Assembly (NCBI GenBank): GCA_010093485.1
Contig: MU001495.1
Span: 496,001-560,000 of the forward strand
Direction of reading: 5' to 3'
DNA: 64,000 nucleotides
Source of the DNA: Karstenula rhodostoma CBS 690.94
Taxonomy: Eukaryota; Ascomycota; Dothideomycetes; Pleosporales; Didymosphaeriaceae
In this document: positions 42,007 through 53,799 of the stretch, one piece after another
Layout of the letters: each line of letters starts with the position of its first letter
How positions within the stretch are numbered: the first letter of the stretch is position 1
Program-made: the position numbers and the translations under genes
Notes under the pieces: generated by a model
Database searches by the model: none
What the model saw: the letters and a program-made list of their open reading frames with translations, nothing else
Told to the model about the DNA's origin: nothing

Positions 42007-42226
42007 GGCGATCGTCGGCGAGGTTGGTGTGCAAGGTAAAGCGCATGGAGTGAAGCCGTGGTTGCTGTTCCACAAGCTCCAATGCCAAGCCACTCCGCGC
42101 GCCAGCCAATGAGATCATCGCGCCTTCCGCACCCTCCCCGCTGCTGCCAAACGCGGGACCTGCCGCACATATCCTTCGACTTCCTCTCTATGCACGACTG
42201 GAAGTTGATACACCACGGTCCCCACC

Positions 42227-43267
42227 ATGGAGGAGCCGGCTAACGACAGAGCCGGAGAGAAGGACGTCTACGGCAGCGCGAAAGCTTCAAAATTTCAGTT
42301 CAAGACGTCATCGGGGCGACGCTCGAAGCGCAAACACCGCGAGTTGGATGACGAAGATGATGAGAGGAAGCGTTCTAGCTCTACGCAAGGTCACTCGGAC
42401 GAAGAGAGCGACTTGAGGCGGCGCCACCGGCACTCGAAGCGCAGGCACAAGCACCGCAGCTACGACCGCACATTCACACGAACCGGGGACTACGATGACC
42501 CCGATCACCGCCACCGCGAGTCTCTCCATGATCCCTTAAACAGCGGATCGCCTGACGTCAACTCGGACGCCATATTCCGCGAGTCCATCTTCGATGCCAT
42601 GGCCGACGACGAGGGCGCAGATTATTGGGAAGGCGTGTACGGCCAGCCGATTCACATATATCCCAACACGAAGCCAGGCCCGGACGGAACACTGGAACGT
42701 ATGACTGACGAGGAGTACGCTGACTTCGTGCGCACTAAGATGTGGGAGAAGAGCCACCAACACATTCTCGAAGAACGCGCGGCGCGTGAGAGGGCACGCC
42801 AGAGACGAAAAGAGCGGAATCGCGACTTAGAGGAGGAAACTGCCAAGGACGAGGCGGAAAGGGAGAACATCCGACGGCAAATGGAAGACAGTTTGAAGCG
42901 TGGCGCGGAGCGGAAGAGGACTAAAGAGGCGGGCGCAGCATGGGCAAGATACACCACCAAATGGGACCATCTCAAGTCCTTGCAAGAGCCTGGGCTCCAT
43001 AACCCGCGAGACATCATTCCTTGGCCGGTCGCCTCTGGCCGTGCCGGCCAGGTTGAGGGCAAATTGATCGAGCAGTTCCTGAGATGCTCACCCAGTTGGA
43101 GAGAAGACGCGCTGGCCTCGCTGAAAATGGAGCGTGTTCGCTGGCATCCCGACAAGATGCAGCAGCGCTTTGGCCAGCACCTCGACACTGAGACCATGAA
43201 ACTCGTGACAGCTGTATTCCAAGTCGTCGACCGGTTGTGGAACGAACAGAACCTCCACCGAAGATGA
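42227..43267 (+). CDS. NFKBIL1-like / DnaJ-related nuclear protein
   Basis: One exon of 346 codons. A basic RS-like N-terminus (GRRSKRKHRELDDEDDERKR, RRRHRHSKRRHKHRSYDR) is followed by coiled coil with ERAARERARQRRKERNRDLE, and a C-terminal helical domain containing RVRWHPDKMQQRFGQ, which recalls the HPD loop of J-domains and is conserved in NF-kappa-B inhibitor-like 1 proteins. The family's animal member is linked to RNA processing. It shares a short divergent promoter with the NSRP1-like gene. No ankyrin repeats are present, as usual in fungi. Confidence 0.8.
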   Translation: MEEPANDRAGEKDVYGSAKASKFQFKTSSGRRSKRKHRELDDEDDERKRSSSTQGHSDEESDLRRRHRHSKRRHKHRSYDRTFTRTGDYDDPDHRHRESLHDPLNSGSPDVNSDAIFRESIFDAMADDEGADYWEGVYGQPIHIYPNTKPGPDGTLERMTDEEYADFVRTKMWEKSHQHILEERAARERARQRRKERNRDLEEETAKDEAERENIRRQMEDSLKRGAERKRTKEAGAAWARYTTKWDHLKSLQEPGLHNPRDIIPWPVASGRAGQVEGKLIEQFLRCSPSWREDALASLKMERVRWHPDKMQQRFGQHLDTETMKLVTAVFQVVDRLWNEQNLHRR

Positions 43268-44228
43268 TGCAGCGTCTTCAACCTTCCGATGCAATCGTGT
43301 ACATTTGGTCGACCATGGCCCACGCCTGTATGCTATTGCACCATCTTCCACCCCGACCTCGTCTTTACCGCAATTTTAGAGATACCCCAATAATAGTAAC
43401 CATCGACCCGGTTGGGCTTCAGTCTGCATCATTTCGGTCTCATCGTTTCAGTCGTATCGTCGTCACACCTGGTGCCATCCCAACGTGATAGTCGGCCAAG
43501 CTCTCCGTCCTTGGCGTTAATCAAGTCATAACAGACTACGGCGGTCAGGCGCCGCAGTATAGGGCTCGCAGAATCGTGCAGTCCGGCTAAATGCCTCCAC
43601 GTCTTGGTCACAATGCTTTTTTGCACCCTTTTGTCTTGACCGAGGCCTTGCACAGAGCTTACATAGTAACGCCAAGGTCGGGATAGCAAGTCGAAGCCGC
43701 TGTGGCCTATCAACCAAGTGTGTCATCGCGGACATTGACTCGGCGCTAAAACACCTTCATCCGAAGAGACATGAACCCGAACGCAGTGCTTTTGGTTTGT
43801 CTTTGTTTTGCGTTGCATGGGAATCAAACACCTACCAGGCCATACATTTTGCACGGCCTGGGGTACCATCGCTAACCGCAATTCGGACTGTTTGACTACC
43901 ACGGACCGGGTTCTGTACGGAAGAGAATGGCCTCTACCTTTTTCGTGGCGCATTCATAGGACTTGGATTCGAAATAGCCGGTGGTTTGAGACCTAAACAA
44001 TTCTGGGGTAATTAATCTGCACCCTGGGTACGCCTGCCAACCTATGCACCCCACAATATAGACCGGCAATTTGACGCCACTGCATGCCAGCAACCGCTCC
44101 CGCTCCCCTCCCAATCGAAGAGCCTCCTCTGGGCCGATGGATGTCGCACGCTTGGCGACAAGATATAAGGACTCTGGGAGGCAGCGTGTAGAAGACCACC
44201 ACGGAGCATCGAGTCAACAATCCCCAAC
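43268..44228. promoter_or_regulatory. Upstream region of the GH11 xylanase, with regulator motifs
   Basis: GGCTAAA, an XlnR/Xyr1 consensus, occurs at 43585-43591. Two CTGGGG motifs that fit the CreA/Cre1 repressor site lie at 43858-43863 and 44003-44008. A TATA-like GATATAAGG stands about 65 bp before the ATG. These are consensus matches only. No gene was recognised in this 960-bp stretch. Confidence 0.4.
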
Positions 44229-44960
<732 letters not shown>

Positions 44961-45218
44961 ACGGCTGTTGGGTTGTTCGCCAGAAATGCTCTGCGGACAA
45001 GCTTAGCCTCGGGCACTCCAGGGTCTACTTCATATTGGGACCGTACAACTGTCAACCACGATTGTGTTGTTTGCTCACATATTGTATATGGACCTGTCAA
45101 TAGCACAAATTTGTCTGGTACAATCACTTCGTCACATTGCGTTGCATTTGTATGTTAAATGATGCGTTCAAAACTCCTGCACATGAGAAAACACCCTATA
45201 TCCCGTATTCTCGATGGT

Positions 45219-46596
45219 CTACCGCAACACCGCCACAAGCCTCCCCCCACTAACTTCCCTCCTCCTCAGCCGATCCAACCCCTCGTTGATCCCCTCCAGC
45301 CCCTCCACCGTCCCAACCACATCCGGCGGCACCAACAGCCCCTTGAGTAGCAACCTCTCGCACCACGCCGACAGCGCCTCGCCTACCTCTGGAATCTCGT
45401 GGAATAGCTTAATCGGCACGTTGTGCAGCGCCACATCCTCGGGGATATTCGTCTTGGGCACACCAGTAAGACCAACGAGGTGCGAGCGCGGTGTCGCAGA
45501 CGTCTCATGCGGCGTCGACGGCGGCGTGGGGAGACGCACGGTTTTCGCGACGTCGAAGGTGGATGCGTCATCCGGGAGTGCGGTCTTGGACGCCAGCGCG
45601 CGGAGGAGGTGCGCGGCGGAGTCCTTGCCCTGTGTGTCGAAGCCGAAGCGGGCGGCGTTCTTGGTGGCGGAGCGGATGACGGCGATGGCGCGCTCGGGGT
45701 CGTGCGCGTCGACGAGGAGGTCCGGGCGGACGGGCTCGGTGGACGACAGGCGCAGGCCGTGCTTCGCCGTGTCGACGACGGAGACGATGCGCAGTCCCAC
45801 GAGGCGCGCCAGCTGCTTCAGCGTGTGGGCGCAGGTCGAGCTGCCGCCCCAGACGACGAGGAAATCGCCTTTCTTCGCGCGCTCTTCGGGGGCGATGCCT
45901 TCTAAACACTCTTTGCGGATGTCGTCGGGGAGGCGGGAGGGATCAATGCTGCGGACTATGGTGAGGAGGTCGGGCCCGTCTTCGATGGCGGAGAAGTCGA
46001 CGCCCATGTTGATGCCGAGGGCGAGGATGGCGGATACGAAGGCTACGCCTAGTATCGAGCCTTGCTCTGGGGAGATGGAATGGGGGAGGCGGATCGAGTT
46101 GAACGAGGATGCTATGGTGTACTCTTGGAAGGCGGCTTTGCGCAGATCACGGTAGTCTGTGGAAGGGACGACGACAACGTCGCCATTGCGGAGACGGGAA
46201 TTTGGCGCTGTTGGTGCCTTGACGATAGTGCCCACTAGCTCGCGACCAGAAATGTAGGGGAGTTCGGGGATGCCAAAGTTGAAGTCGCTGGAGGGTTGTT
46301 AACTTCGGCTGAGTAATGCAGAGGGTTTGTACTTGCGGTGCCTTCCAATCTATGGGATTCAAGCCAACGGAGTTGACCCGTATGAGGAGCTCATGATCGT
46401 GTTGTATACTCGGTATAGTGTGACCAGACTTTATTTCGTACGGTGTTCGGATCGCATGTAACAAAAGAGCAGACTGGCTGTCTGGAACGCTCAATTCTTC
46501 GCTCCGTCGCTGATAGTCAGCGGTCGCTGCAGGAGCTGCCTCTGCTGGAGTGATAGCTACACTGCGTCTCCTCCATTTTGCCGGCCATTGAACCAT
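45219..46596 (-). CDS. MDR-family reductase (alcohol dehydrogenase-like / ToxD-type)
   Basis: Two exons, 46596-46337 and 46287-45219, give 442 residues. The intron (46288-46336) needs a GC donor (CACC|GCAAGT) and joins SVGLNPIDWKAP to DFNFGIPELPYISGRELVG in frame; the nearby GT at +4 breaks the frame. The GroES-like domain shows GRELVGTIV and GDVVVVPSTDYR; the Rossmann domain has FLVVWGGSSTCAHTLKQLAR. No structural-zinc cysteine set is seen. A long loop between VNGVDF-like residues and PEERAKKG enlarges the protein beyond the usual 350 residues. Substrate unknown. The N-terminal 60 residues are poorly conserved, so the start at MVQWPAKWRRR is tentative. Confidence 0.82.
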
Positions 46597-47135
46597 TGTT
46601 GCGGGAGCAGTAGTATCGCACGTGCAAGGGGTTTGATAAGCGGAAGAAGTGATTCTTGAGTGATGTCTTGTGCAACTCAAGGATGGTTCAGGTTGTCCGA
46701 CACTCGCTCATCTCCGGAGATAGCGGTTCTAGTAAACCGAAAGGCTCGCACGTCATCTGCTAACGTTGACGAAGGCTCGCATATCCGCAGGTGCATGCAT
46801 GCCCAGATACAGGGTATCTTTTGGACAACTGATGCAGAAGGGGTAAGACCGCAGCTGGCTCATCGCGCCATAGTGGATATTTAATTAGCTACCGAGTAAA
46901 CGCCCGATACCGTGTCAAAATACTCAAGAAACTCCATCGTTGTGTGTTGCGACTCGTTCGCGACGTGGGGGAGGGGTCAATTGCGTTCGAAGACGCTGTA
47001 AGCACATCATCACGCTAATCATCTCGACAAGTACGTTAGCCGACACAGATAGCGACATCGGATTGTGTTGCGATTATAAACGCATAAAAGGCTCAAAGAA
47101 GAAAGCACGACATTTTCTGAGTCTCAAACGACATC
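46597..47135. other. Intergenic, shared divergent promoter region
   Basis: About 540 bp between the divergent MDR reductase and flavin monooxygenase genes. No repeat or RNA gene recognised. Confidence 0.4.
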
Positions 47136-48834
47136 ATGGCGCCTAAGCAGTTCATCCTAAACGCCTTCGTGGAGATGTGTGAGTTCACGTGACCCCGATT
47201 ACCCAACATCCAGCTTATCCTGGAATGTAACACCTTGAACTGACTGATCGCGATTCCCAGGTAGTGGCCATCAGTCTCCAGGACTATGGCGGCATCCGGA
47301 AGACCACTCGCACGAGTTCGGCAATGTCCAGCACTGGGTTGAACTAGCCAAGCTGCTCGAAGAAGCAAAATTCCATGGAATCTTCATCGCCGACGTTCTG
47401 GGCGGCTACGACGTGTATAATGGGAACCTCGAGGCTGCAATAGTATCTGGCGCGCAGTGGCCTGTAAATGAGCCGCTGGCTGTCGTAAGCGCAATGGCGG
47501 CTGCGACAAAGAGCATCGGTTTCGGGGTGACTTGCTCTACAACGTACGAGCAACCGTATCACCTGGCTCGTAGGCTGTCGACAGTAGATCATCTCTCCAA
47601 TGGAAGGTATTTCATTCGCTTTGGGATGCACATTCGATGCTAACATCAAGCAGGTTAGGCTGGAATGTAAGAATGGAATATTCTCGTGTGTAAGGCCGTC
47701 AGTAACAATTTACAGATCGTTACGAGCTACCTCGACTCTGCCGCAAGAAACATGGGCTTCAAGGAGCAGCTCGCGGTGCGTTAATCTATCTGAGATTGTG
47801 CAATTGTGTTGCTGATATCGTACAGCACGACGAGCGATATGCTCAGGCTGAAGAGTATGTGAAAGTAATGTACAAGCTATTCGAATCCTCTTGGAGGGAC
47901 GATGCTGTAGTGTTGGATCGCAGCAAGGGCGTGTATACAGTGCCGGATCGAGTTCGCGAGATCAACCACCAAGGCAAGTACTTCACGGTTCCCGGCCCAC
48001 ATATTTGCCAACCCAGCCCGCAACGGACGCCTTTGATACTGCAGGCGGGTGCTTCGAAAGCAGGGAAAAAATTTGCAGCTCAGAACGCAGAGGCTATCTT
48101 TGTGTCTGCACATGCCCCGGAGGTCTGCGCGAAAAACATCGCCGAGATAAGAGAGCTTGCGAAGACAGAGTTCGGGCGAGATGGCAGCAACATCAAAGTA
48201 CTTGCCCTCGTCACGCCGATAATTGGCCGCACTGAAGAAGAGGCACAAGCAAAACTTGCAGAGTATAGAAAATACGCCTCGCTTGATGGTGCGCTTGCTC
48301 TGTTCTGCGGCTGGACCGGTATCGACCTCGGGAAATATGGCGACGAAGAAGAACTGAGGCAGGTAGAGTCAAATGCAGTTCGGTCGACAGTGGAAGGCTA
48401 TGCGCGATTCTCGCCTGGAACGTCGAAGTGGACGAAGCACACCGTTGCGGAACATGTCAGTATCGGAGGAAACGGACCCATCTTTGTTGGAACTCCAGCA
48501 CAGGTCGCAGACAGCTTCCAGATATGGCACGATGAGGCCGGAGTCGACGGGTTCAACATCGTAAGTGCTTAGAGGGCCTTTTAAAAGACTGCAGCTGATA
48601 CAGAAACAGGCGTACGCTCTGTTCCCTCAATCTTTCAAGGATGTTATTGAGCTACTGTTACCGGAACTGAGGGCACGAGATTTGTTCTGGGATGAATATG
48701 CGGTTCCTGGTGGCACGTACCGCGAGAACTTCTACCAGAAGGAAGGGCAAAGCGGTCCACTGGATGACCACGTTGCTTCCACCTATAGATGGAAAGCCGG
48801 TGTCAATGCGAAGGATCACGTCATACCTAGCTAA
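47136..48834 (+). CDS. Luciferase-like (LLM) FMN-dependent monooxygenase, NtaA/SnaA/DszA family
   Basis: Six exons: 47136-47178, 47261-47606, 47654-47666, 47716-47775, 47826-48560 and 48610-48834, giving 473 residues. Exon 3 is a 13-base micro-exon. It completes LSNGRLGWN, which joins IVTSYLDSAARNMGF, the hallmark GWN(I/V)VTS segment, so splicing is well supported. Other family motifs: QSPGLWRHPED, FHGIFIADVLGGYDVY, HYLARR-like YHLARRLSTVDHLS, GKYFTVPGPHICQPSPQRTP, QAGASKAGKKFAAQNAEAIFV and VGTPAQVADSFQIWHDEAGVDGFNI. These enzymes use reduced FMN and O2 to oxidise nitrilotriacetate, sulfones, sulfonates or other xenobiotics with help of a flavin reductase. The substrate here is unknown. Confidence 0.92.
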
Positions 48835-49711
48835 GCTTTGAGTATGCGAACTCTAGTATCATCGCCACCTCAGCACCCATACGTGAATAATTAGCACATG
48901 CTATCACTTCGCGTCTATTGGATCGTAGGTGGCAGTCTATCTGGCGGACGTACGAGCAACCATGTCATGACACGCTTTCCAACCATCCAATAACTTGCCA
49001 TGATCTCACTTCTTGGGCTTGGACTATAAGCATTTGACGTGGCCCAACGGGGTTTCTTCTTTTATAAGATGAAATCGCAATGAGGCTAATTTGCTCACTT
49101 GCCACCAAACGAGCCTAAAGAGTTACTCTTTTCCCAAGTTCGAGTTTCACCAGTGCTCATCTATGTAGAGCCGTGGAGGCACTTCCTTAAAGTGAACAGC
49201 ATTATGTGCATTTCCCATGACTAACGACTTGCATCAAACGTTGTTCGTGTCAACCTAGACATGTACGACATGCAATGGGTAGAGGATCTGTGATGAGCAT
49301 AGTTAGCGTGGCAACTGGATTCAATTGCAGAATGTCAATTTGCCTACACCATTATAGGCACTGTCCATGCTCCACATTACAACCACAAATCAAAGTCATC
49401 AGTGATCACATTCATTGATCCGTAAATGTGCTTCGAATCTTGACGGCCGTGAATTTGCTCTCTACTTGAGGTGTTCTAGATACTTCAAGACATCGTGGAA
49501 TAGCGGTCTGCTGTGTACCAACGTACATCCCTGCCCCTGCCAGATATGACAGCTTTCCATCGCTGAGGCCAGCGATGGTGGAATATCATCCGGAGTCAAA
49601 TTGCTTCCTTCACTTTCGGCATGCGCGGCCTCCTGCTTCTGCTGATGGGCGGCCTTGGCCTAAGTACGATGATATCGTCTTGAGTATCCTCTACCCGGCC
49701 ACTGTTGCGGA
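48835..49711. other. Intergenic
   Basis: About 880 bp, AT-rich, with no recognised feature. Confidence 0.4.
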
Positions 49712-50396
49712 TCACTCTTCCTCCGCCTCTTCAAGAGCGTCCTTTGCCTCTTTAGCTTCGTACGCACGCATAGCGGCCATGCCCGCAGCGAAGGTGGCCT
49801 TAACAGCGGCTATGGCATCAGCGAAATCGGCCTCGAAGTCAGTCTTGTAGGCATTGGCCCCGTCCACACAGGCCGTTTTCTCGTCCTGTCGGCCCTGGGC
49901 GGCGAGCATCTTTACATGATAAGCATATGCTTCGAACAAACATCCTCTGAATCCAAATCCATTAGACTTACCTTTTCAAGTTCCACGACCTTCGCGGACA
50001 ACGCCTTGTTCTCCTCAGCCAAGGCGTAACGCTCGTTGTCGGCCTGGGTGTATTTTTCGGCCAGCTTACGAGTCTCGGCCATGAGCAGTCGGTTGTGGAC
50101 AACATCCAAATCTTTGTTCTGGCTCGGGCTTAGATCTCGGCTTTCTCTGCGTCCATGATAGGCCGACCACTGCGGCCTGTGACCACAAAGGTCGATTAGG
50201 GGATCGTTGTTTACACGGCGCCTTCGTACATTCCAAGCTAGTTCATGTTAGTAGAGCCTTGATCGAGCTGCTGTGTCTTACACCCATGGTTTCCGCCTCG
50301 TCCACCACGGCCTTGTCCGCTGCGGCCCTCGTTGCTGCGGCCATTCTCTTCATCTTGCGGTCGGCTGGAAACTCTCGATGACGTATTGCCAGACAT
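49712..50396 (-). CDS. Small coiled-coil protein of unknown function
   Basis: Three exons: 50396-50282, 50237-49972 and 49909-49712 (introns 44 and 62 bp), 192 residues. The N-terminus is Ser/Arg/Gly-rich (MSGNTSSRVSSRPQDEENGR, then a QGRGGRGG stretch). The middle reads SWNVRRRRVNNDPLIDLCGH and DLDVVHNRLLMAETRKLAEK, leading to a coiled coil (ERYALAEENKALSAKVVELE), and the C-terminus is Ala/Glu-rich (FADAIAAVKATFAAGMAAMR). All exons keep one frame. An overlapping first-exon frame starting MKRMAAAT would also reach exon 2, but its donor is poorer. GGCC-rich base use resembles the unrecognised gene at 25.4-27.0 kb, and both may belong to accessory DNA. No family recognised. Confidence 0.5.
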
Positions 50397-50607
50397 TGTT
50401 AGAAGTTTGTACTTGACTTTGTGTGTGGTTTGGGGGTATAGAGAGAATTGAGAGCGCCAGGCGAGGCTTGTTTACTGTCAACGCACAGGCCAAGTGAGAA
50501 AGAGAGAGAAAGGAGGGAGCGCTCATTCACTTTCCAGTCATGGCATAAGGCAACAAAAAATGAAAATGCAAAACGCTCGCGAGTCCCTTATTGAGAGACT
50601 TGCCCTC

Positions 50608-53034
50608 TCACCACTTGAAACTTTCCTCGAAGTACTCCACTCCCCTGAATCCCCTCCCCAACATCGCAACGCACGCCTTCCTCGTCTCATCAGCCATCCT
50701 GGCAGGCCCACACGCCACCACCGCGAGTCTATCGTACCCAGACTCCCTGGCCATCTCCTCCACTACATCATGAACAGCTGGCCTACCCGGCATCAGCTTT
50801 ACCCTCTTCATCTCATCTGCCGGCACATCGTCAGTGTTCTTCTCATCCTGCGTTACATGTACCTCCAGTTCGACGCGCTCATCTTCAAGCAGGGTGTGAA
50901 ACTCGCGTAGAATCGATGCAAGGAACGCGTGCTCGCGGACTGCCCAGACGATGCGCAGGCTAACGACACTGGACGTTTCGGACAGGAGGTGAGATATATG
51001 CGAGAGCGGGACGGCAATGCCAGTGCCGCCGACCATGAACAGGATGTTCGTGAAGGAGTGGAGAGGAACAGTATGGCCGTAGGGACCTTCGACAAGCACG
51101 CGGATGGAAGCCTGGTGCGTTGCTGCTCGCTTTGCTAGACGCGCGGTGAAACCATCGTATGGTCTGACGAGGAACACTAGGGAAGCTGTTTTCGAGGGAC
51201 AAGCCGTCGGCTGGAGTAGGGCATCTGACTCGGATGAATCGCTCGATCCGGCACGGTCCGCAGATGGGCGCTCTGAGATAGGACTCAAGGGGAGCTGGAG
51301 GTCTGGGCGCTCAATGTCGGTGCTGACGTAGGCGAGGGTGAAAGGGTGATTCTGGTGCGCATAGAGAAGATCGTCAACCACATAGATGTAGTAGTAAGTC
51401 CCCGGCTGTGGGTTGAGCCACGATTTGTTGCAAGGTACACGCAGGCTTACTATGTGAGAATCCGGGTCGTAGGTGGCAGTGGCCTTCGTGTTCCAGAAAC
51501 GGTAGTTGAAAGCCAGTATGCGACCACCGCGGAGGAGCCGATCCAAGATCCAAACTGCAACACATGGATACACAAAACTATTCCACTCCCAGTATCCGAA
51601 GATCAACACGTGGCTACGGGGGTCAACAGAAGTCACATGAGGGAGAGTTCAACGTACTAGTACATAGTCACGAGAACAAACACAGAACAGATGATGTGCA
51701 ATGTGAGAAAGATCTCGTAATGGCTGCGGCGCAGTCCGTATACCGAGAAAGCAAGAAGAGCGCACATGAGGATCGTCGCTAGTTCTCCGTTCCAGAAGTA
51801 GTGTTTGTGGAGATATTTCATGAGGCTAGCCAGGCCGTCACCTGAGTTGGTCAATGATATGTCTGCAGATTAAGCACAATGTGAGTCTTACCTTCCCAGA
51901 TCATGATGGTGTAGCCGACGGAGTGAACGACTGCCTGTGCCGTACTGACTCTGGCCACCCACCTGTGGAAGTTGTTGTATGTGCCGAAGCCCCACCCAGT
52001 CATCCACATCAATGTATTATTCCTCATGCCGAAAAGCCAAATGAGTGGAAAGTTGATCAATGAGATGATGCCGGTCCGATCAGACACAAACCGCAAAAGC
52101 TGCGCGGTGTGCGTAGGCCAGTAGAGGTTTCCATCAGTTAGACGGTAGTTTATTGAACATAGTACAATGTTCAAAACCACAAACGCGAGAATTGTAAGAC
52201 TTTGGATTCGCGTTGGAACACTGCACCAGCCGAACGGCTGTGAACAACGATTGTTGAAAGCAGCGGGTATGGTGACGTAGCGTTTCAATAGCGCCTGGGA
52301 CCAGCTCGATATCCCAGGCTTTGTTTGAAAATGGTTGAAGCCATCGGGACTTGTGGAGACACGCTGCCACTCTTGTCGCCTCAAACCGTGAATGAGGGAC
52401 AGGAGTCGACTCCCAACCCCAATGGAAATTACGACTGCCCAGAAATAGAATAACACGTATCTATGATGATCAGTCCCATTTCATAGGTACTTCACCGACA
52501 GTTGGGATTCTTACCCATATACACGATGGATGTCATATTCGAAGTACGCCGCATCCTGGTCAGAGTCTTAGACACGTCACGTAAGAGGATAATCAGGTAT
52601 CGTACCAATGTCGTAAACGCTCTTTCGAAGAAATCGTCATCTGGGACTACAACCTCGTTCAGCGTAGGCCACTTGAAGGCTTCGTCGGCGGACAACCGCT
52701 TGAAGCCAGATCGCTCCTCTGGGCCGAATTGATCGATGATTTCGTATGGTGGCAGAGTTGCATTGATTCGCTGTATGCAGGTCTCATTTGCATCTTGAAA
52801 CCATGCCGTGCGTCCGGATGCCTCGCAGTACTCGTCGATACAGAGGTACAGCGACGTGGCCCTTAGGACGCCTTCACATGATCGTGTCTTTTTGGACCCT
52901 GGGCCAGTATCGTTGAAAGTGGCATAGTTGACGGCGGTCTCACAGCCTCCAAAGCACCACTTCCCGGATCGCAGCGCTACATGAGCGGCTATAGGTCTCG
53001 CGGAAAGGAGCAGCACGAAAGCGATGCTGCGCAT
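50608..53034 (-). CDS. FRE-type ferric/cupric reductase, plasma membrane
   Basis: Four exons: 53034-52523, 52460-51892, 51841-51664 and 51613-50608, giving 754 residues. A signal peptide (IAFVLLLSARPIAAH) and a cysteine-bearing external N-domain come first. The ferric-reductase transmembrane domain follows, with helix VLFYFWAVVISIG formed across intron 1, GWGFGTYNNFHRWVARVS and QAVVHSVGYTIMIW carrying haem-ligand histidines, and LHIICSVFVLVT with a further His. The cytosolic part has HPFTLAYV (FAD), LVEGPYGHTVPL, the NADPH motif FMVGGTGIAVPLSHI and ACGPARMADETR near the C-terminus. A Ser-rich insertion lies between the flavin and nucleotide motifs. It should reduce Fe(III)/Cu(II) before uptake; no permease or multicopper oxidase is adjacent. 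Confidence 0.93.
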
Positions 53035-53342
53035 GGAGAATGCCGGGTATTGGTGTAGGCGCGTGGGCTCGGAGATGGCAGACGAAAATCTTATCAGATT
53101 GCGCACAGACCTTGCCGGACGTGGCAAGCGTCGGCAATCGGCTCTTTCGGCAGTGCCGCATGCGGCTCGCCGGTAAGATCAGTGTGAGCACTGTAATCCA
53201 ATAGGTACGCTCCAGCTAATAACTCTCATGCATGTGGTAGTTTTGACTGGCTTGGTAGGGGCTTTTAAGGTCTACTTGATCGTACCTGGTGCCACATGTC
53301 TTGAGCAACATCACTCCTCAGTCCCACACTTATTATCGCTTG
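53035..53342. other. Intergenic upstream of ferric reductase
   Basis: About 300 bp containing the promoter and leading into a nested repeat. No other feature recognised. Confidence 0.4.
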
Positions 53343-53783
53343 TAAAAGTTTCTCCCCACCTTTCTATGGTACTGGATCGAGGTTTTATGGCGAGCCGCCA
53401 AGCCTTCCTAACCTTGTTTATCCACTCACACGCTTCCTTTTGTATCACTTTTGGACGGCAGTCCATGTTTGTCTATCGCTTTACGGGACACTACTTTGTA
53501 GTTTGAGTCAACAATCAGAAAACCATAGTTCGAGTCAACATTCAGAAAACCACATGGTACTGGATACAGAATATGTCCAGAATATCTCCCACTTTTATTA
53601 TAAGGAGCTAGCTATTGGTGTTTCCTTATTTGGTAAGCTAATCTAACCCTATTTCAGCCTCTACCACCCACAAGTCATCATTCAACGGAATTTAGCCAAT
53701 AGCTAGCTCCTTATAATAAAAGTGGGAGATATTCTGGACATATTCTGTATCCAGTACCATAGAAAGGTGAGGAGAAACTTTTT
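53343..53783. mobile_element. Long inverted-repeat element, family C, with an inserted family A element
   Basis: The arms are about 90 bp: AAGTTTCTCC(C/T)CACCTTTCTATGG... on the left and its inverse at 53697-53783. A 53-bp inner part, 53566-53618 against 53697-53749, is a perfect inverted repeat. The left arm is split at 53378-53553 by a family A insert; removing that insert and one copy of ATGGTACTGGAT (12 bp, at 53366 and 53554) restores the arm. The loop is 53619-53696. A palindromic element of this size is probably a MITE or foldback element. Confidence 0.7.
53378..53553. mobile_element. MITE-like element, repeat family A (right-end copy)
   Basis: This piece starts CGAGGTTTTATGGCGAGCC and corresponds to the right-hand 150 bp of the copy at 10581-10995, ending AGTCAACAATCAGAAAACCA followed by an extra, imperfect repeat of that end. 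It lacks a left inverted end. Both sides carry ATGGTACTGGAT, a likely target-site duplication. Confidence 0.65.
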
Positions 53784-53799
53784 CATAGCACCAATACCA

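Noticed and set aside
50342..50353. Alternative start MKRMAAAT for the small coiled-coil gene
   Set aside because: It reaches exon 2 only through a weaker GTGTAA donor; the MSGN start uses GTAAGA and gives a longer frame. Not excluded.
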